From assembly GCA_018842655.1 (NCBI GenBank), contig JAGTWN010000004.1, positions 558,001 through 622,000 on the forward strand: a stretch of DNA of 64,000 bases, written 5' to 3'. Numbering within the stretch: position 1 is the first letter of the stretch; each line of letters starts with the position of its first letter. Positions 62,893-64,000 of this stretch are shown here, piece after piece. Position numbers and translations under genes: made by a program. A model generated the notes under the pieces. The model saw only the letters and a program-made list of their open reading frames with translations. It made no database searches and was not told where the DNA came from. Origin of the DNA: Candidatus Pantoea haifensis. GTDB taxonomy: Bacteria > Pseudomonadota > Gammaproteobacteria > Enterobacterales > Enterobacteriaceae.

Positions 62893-63567
62893 TCAGGTCA
62901 CCGGATGAATACCGCGTTTTATCAAGAAATGATTGGCAGGCCAGGAAAAAACAAAACCCGTTATCATTGAAAGTTGCAACATAAACCAGAAGGCGCTCAA
63001 TAGCGGATTGATTTGTTGATTTAATACATATTTTAGCGCCAGCGCCATAAAGATAAAAATACCTAATTGGTAAATGACTAACGGAAAAGTTTCTGTTTTT
63101 ACGGCCAGCAGTAATGTGCGCCATATTGAAACTTTTTCACGATGCTTAATGACAAAGAACTGAAAAAATATACCGATCAGTAATGTAATCACGAGTGATA
63201 AAATGGCGTATTGCCAAATGGCAAATGAAACGTGCAAGTGATTTAGCAGGGTGATTATCGGTAATGTTATTATGTCGCCAAAAATAGAGGCGGCAGCAGA
63301 TAACGATGTCGAAATAAATATCGTTTGCCAACTCATAGCGCGACCTGTTTTTTGTGGCACCAGCAAGGCAAGTTTTACCTGCCGGGAAGGTTGTCTCCCA
63401 AGGTGCCACCAGGCTACCCAGCCAATAAACGGCATATAGAGTCCGGTAAGAGGCCAGATAATATTCATGACAGCAACCGGATGAGGATGTCTGAAAATAT
63501 CCTTAACAATCATCAATGCGGTGCAGCCGCCAAGCATTAAAAAGGGCAATGCCAACTGGTTTAACAT
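62893..63567 (-). CDS. Polytopic membrane protein, DUF4396-like
   Basis: The 224-residue protein has about six hydrophobic segments. It opens LALPFLMLGGCTALMIVKDIFRHPHPVAVMNIIWPLTGLY and ends FSWPANHFLIKRGIHPVT. These ends recall DUF4396 proteins, but I hold that family call loosely. Function is unknown. Its stop abuts the extensin-like gene's stop, so the two are convergent rather than an operon. Confidence 0.7.
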   Translation of the reverse strand: MLNQLALPFLMLGGCTALMIVKDIFRHPHPVAVMNIIWPLTGLYMPFIGWVAWWHLGRQPSRQVKLALLVPQKTGRAMSWQTIFISTSLSAAASIFGDIITLPIITLLNHLHVSFAIWQYAILSLVITLLIGIFFQFFVIKHREKVSIWRTLLLAVKTETFPLVIYQLGIFIFMALALKYVLNQQINPLLSAFWFMLQLSMITGFVFSWPANHFLIKRGIHPVT

Positions 63568-64000
63568 AGTCTACCCCAAAGCGAATCGTTGATGGCCGGT
63601 GGTGCAGAGCGGCTTGCCGCTGTGCTATTCAGGCACGATAGTCTGGTAAGATTGTCTGTGTATTAACGGCTAAGAGTAGCGTTAAACAGTCTGATGCAAA
63701 AGTCTGCTCAGCCTGTTAAAACGCTGCATTTTGCCGCTGTCCAACTGCCTCGCTTTAAATCCTTTTATGAATAAGCTGCTGTTTATAAATAGTTTGCGCA
63801 AATTTTATCGATTTACCTTAATTATAATGCGCTACCGCAACCAAACAATTTACACGCGATATTTTTTCAAGGATTGAATTCCTATCGGAAAAATCTTATT
63901 CTGTTTGAGGTTGGTCATTCAACAGAGCATGGATCCCATTCTGCGATTCTCTGTACTCTTTATTTTTCTGGTAAGGCCTGCATATTGGAATGAAACGGGT
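63568..64000. other. Right-end region without a recognised gene
   Basis: This 433-bp AT-rich stretch contains no ORF I can support. A frame beginning ATG 63929 stays open to the window edge and might be a gene start, but it has no clear ribosome site and too few codons to judge. Confidence 0.4.

Noticed and set aside
1-64000. CRISPR arrays, insertion sequences, prophage or toxin-antitoxin loci
   Set aside because: I saw no regularly spaced repeats, transposase, integrase or phage structural genes; the only long repeat is the tRNA-Ser pair.

Overview
The window is a gene-dense piece of an Enterobacterales chromosome. Gene order follows the Escherichia coli K-12 segment mukB - pncB - pepN - pyrD - fabA - ompA - helD - serT - agp - wrbA - rut, and nearly every protein is a close relative of its E. 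coli counterpart. Several points suggest Erwiniaceae (Pantoea/Erwinia type) rather than Escherichia itself: moderate GC content, a glycan pair where K-12 has the elf/ycb fimbrial genes, no hya/app/tor block after serT, and an extensin-like gene. The family-level placement is inference. I see no phage, insertion sequence, CRISPR array or plasmid function.

Layout. 1-13.4 kb: mukB 3' end, ldtD, mepK, gloC (+), then aspC, ompF, asnS, pncB (-), then pepN (+). 13.5-17.7 kb: the complete ssuEADCB sulfonate-sulfur operon (-). 18.5-21.0 kb: a family-2 glycosyltransferase, a doubtful small membrane ORF and a Wzx-type flippase, the clearest accessory DNA. 21.1-46.8 kb: conserved core (pyrD, zapC, ycbX, rlmL, uup, pqiABC, rmf, fabA, lonH, matP, ompA, sulA, tfoX, yccS, yccF, helD, mgsA, csgI/yccT, yccU, hspQ, rlmI, yccX, tusE, yccA). 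47.6-47.9 kb: two identical tandem tRNA-Ser(UGA) genes. 48.2-53.6 kb: an Agp-type phosphatase with an unusual Ala/Lys-rich tail, an aldehyde dehydrogenase, yccJ, wrbA, a KGG-repeat stress protein and a DMT exporter. 53.6-59.5 kb: the rut pyrimidine-catabolism operon without rutE, with a sigma54 promoter, a RutR operator and divergent rutR. 59.5-63.6 kb: a YdjM-like membrane protein, cycA, an extensin-like protein and a DUF4396-like membrane protein.

The dominant oddity is technical. Reading both frames across each interrupted gene, I count 25 single-base deletions, almost all in short homopolymers. They break 20 genes: aspC, pncB (3), pepN, ssuC, the flippase, uup, pqiA, pqiB (2), pqiC, lonH, yccS, yccF, helD, agp, the DMT exporter (3), rutF, rutC, rutB, rutR and the YdjM-like gene. 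Adding one base back always restores the full family-length protein. I therefore treat these as sequencing or consensus errors, give full-length gene spans, and do not call the genes pseudogenes. One deletion makes rutF and rutG look like a fused protein; that fusion is not real.

Functional themes are envelope building and quality control (ldtD, mepK, ompF, ompA, pqiABC, lonH, fabA), chromosome and division control (mukB, matP, zapC, sulA), sulfur and nitrogen scavenging by paired flavin oxygenase/reductase systems (SsuD/SsuE and RutA/RutF), and translation (asnS, rlmL, rlmI, rmf, tusE, tRNA-Ser). I found no convincing wholly new system. The best leads are the glycosyltransferase/flippase island with a degenerate JUMPstart-like element, the tailed phosphatase, and the rutE-less rut operon with its layered control region.
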